Below are positions 4,617 to 5,128 of a stretch of 5,128 bases of DNA, piece by piece. The position numbers and the translations under genes were made by a program. Within the stretch, counting starts at the first letter, position 1, and the number at the start of each line of letters is the position of its first letter. The DNA is from an uncultured Eubacteriales bacterium (lineage in GTDB: Bacteria; Bacillota; Clostridia; Oscillospirales; Oscillospiraceae). Below the pieces are notes generated by a model. It made no database searches. It was given only the letters and a program-made list of their open reading frames with translations, and was not told where the DNA came from. Location of the stretch: NCBI GenBank assembly GCA_900553135.1, contig USCO01000150.1, positions 1-5,128 of the forward strand. Reading direction: 5' to 3'.

Positions 4617-5128
4617 GCGCATTTATATTCTGCTGGGGGTGCTGGCGGTGGTCTGTGTGGCCGCCTTCGCCGTCATCCACTACCAGGAAAAGCAGGAGGA
4701 GATCCAGACCAGCGGCGAGACCATTTTGTCCGTGGACCCCGACGCGGTCCAGTCCCTGTCCTGGGAGTACCAGTCGGAGGAGTTCGCCTTCCACCGGGAT
4801 GAAAACTGGGTCTATGACGCCGACGAGCAGTTCCCCGTGGACGCCGACAAGATCCAGGAGCTGCTGGAGGTGTTCCAGGACTTTGGAGCCGCCTTCATCA
4901 TCCAGGAGGTCACAGATTTTGGCCAGTACGGTCTGGATAATCCCCAGTGCACCATTCAGCTGACCACCGAGGACACCACCTACGAGATCAAGCTGGGCGA
5001 TTACAGCGCTATGGATTCCCAGCGCTATGTGTCCATCGGGGACGGAAACGTCTATCTGGCGGCCGCCGATCCTCTGGATACCTTCGACGTGGCCCTCAGC
5101 GACCTCATTCAGAACGACGAGATCCCCC
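4603..5128 (+). CDS. DUF4340 domain-containing membrane-anchored protein, 3'-partial
   Basis: The ATG at 4603 is preceded by AAGGAGG (4589-4595) with 7 nt spacing and overlaps the GldG stop by 14 nt. It is open to the window edge (175 complete codons). The product starts MKRAKR with a hydrophobic anchor (about 7-27, IYILLGVLAVVCVAAFAVI), then an extracytoplasmic part. The DUF4340 pattern is visible: SLSWEYQSEEFAFHRDENW (early strand pair with conserved W), PVDADKIQELLEVFQDF, then DFGQYGLDNPQCTIQL (the family's YGLdnP motif) and KLGDYSAMDSQRYVSIGDG. DUF4340 proteins are typically encoded next to GldG and its ABC permease and ATPase and are thought to be extracytoplasmic parts of that complex; the molecular role is not established. 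No damage is visible in this gene, and its own ribosome binding site means it can still be translated after the upstream deletion. Confidence 0.88.
   Translation, partial: MKRAKRIYILLGVLAVVCVAAFAVIHYQEKQEEIQTSGETILSVDPDAVQSLSWEYQSEEFAFHRDENWVYDADEQFPVDADKIQELLEVFQDFGAAFIIQEVTDFGQYGLDNPQCTIQLTTEDTTYEIKLGDYSAMDSQRYVSIGDGNVYLAAADPLDTFDVALSDLIQNDEIP

Noticed and set aside
4655..4963. Plus-strand 102-codon frame inside the DUF4340 gene
   Set aside because: It is an out-of-frame shadow, S/R/P-rich, over a gene with clear family motifs and a good start.

Overview
The window looks like a chromosomal segment of a GC-rich member of the class Clostridia, probably an Oscillospiraceae-type gut anaerobe. 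The evidence is strong AGGAGG ribosome binding sites 6-7 nt before nearly every start, GC-rich third codon positions, short σA-like promoters, a Firmicutes-style OmpR/HK pair, and a GldA/GldG/DUF4340-type ABC cluster of the kind common in Clostridia. The taxon is inferred from style only; no marker gene is present.

Layout. Positions 1-1071 carry a leftward two-gene operon. A TauE/SafE-family (TSUP) membrane transporter (295-1071, TTG start) is followed after 21 nt by a membrane-anchored or secreted protein of unknown function (273 to beyond position 1). Positions 1072-1381 are a divergent regulatory region. Positions 1382-3282 encode a rightward two-component system: an OmpR-family response regulator and a membrane histidine kinase, overlapping by ATGA and closed by a strong intrinsic terminator (3296-3336). 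After a second promoter region, a rightward ABC cluster starts at 3446: an ATPase, a GldG-type auxiliary protein remnant, and a DUF4340 membrane-anchored protein that runs off the right edge.

Two observations stand out. First, three promoters in the window share one unusual architecture. Two CTTTAG-type half-sites lie exactly 11 bp apart, and the second starts exactly 16 bp before a -10 hexamer, with no recognisable -35. The promoters lie before the transporter operon (minus strand), before the response regulator, and before the ABC operon. Tandem 11-bp direct repeats over the -35 region are the classical binding mode of OmpR/PhoB-family activators. The simplest reading is that this regulator activates its own operon and both flanking transport operons, a compact local regulon. 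Second, the ABC cluster is broken. At about 4043-4045 the ATPase, just after its H-loop, switches abruptly and out of frame into the C-terminal half of a GldG-like protein. The ATPase tail, the whole permease expected between them and the GldG N-terminus are all missing. This is either a real deletion of roughly 2 kb or an assembly misjoin.

In an intact version the kinase would sense an envelope signal through its ~125-residue extracytoplasmic domain, and the regulator would switch on the ABC-GldG-DUF4340 machinery and the TSUP exporter operon. As written here, the ABC complex has no permease and probably does not work.
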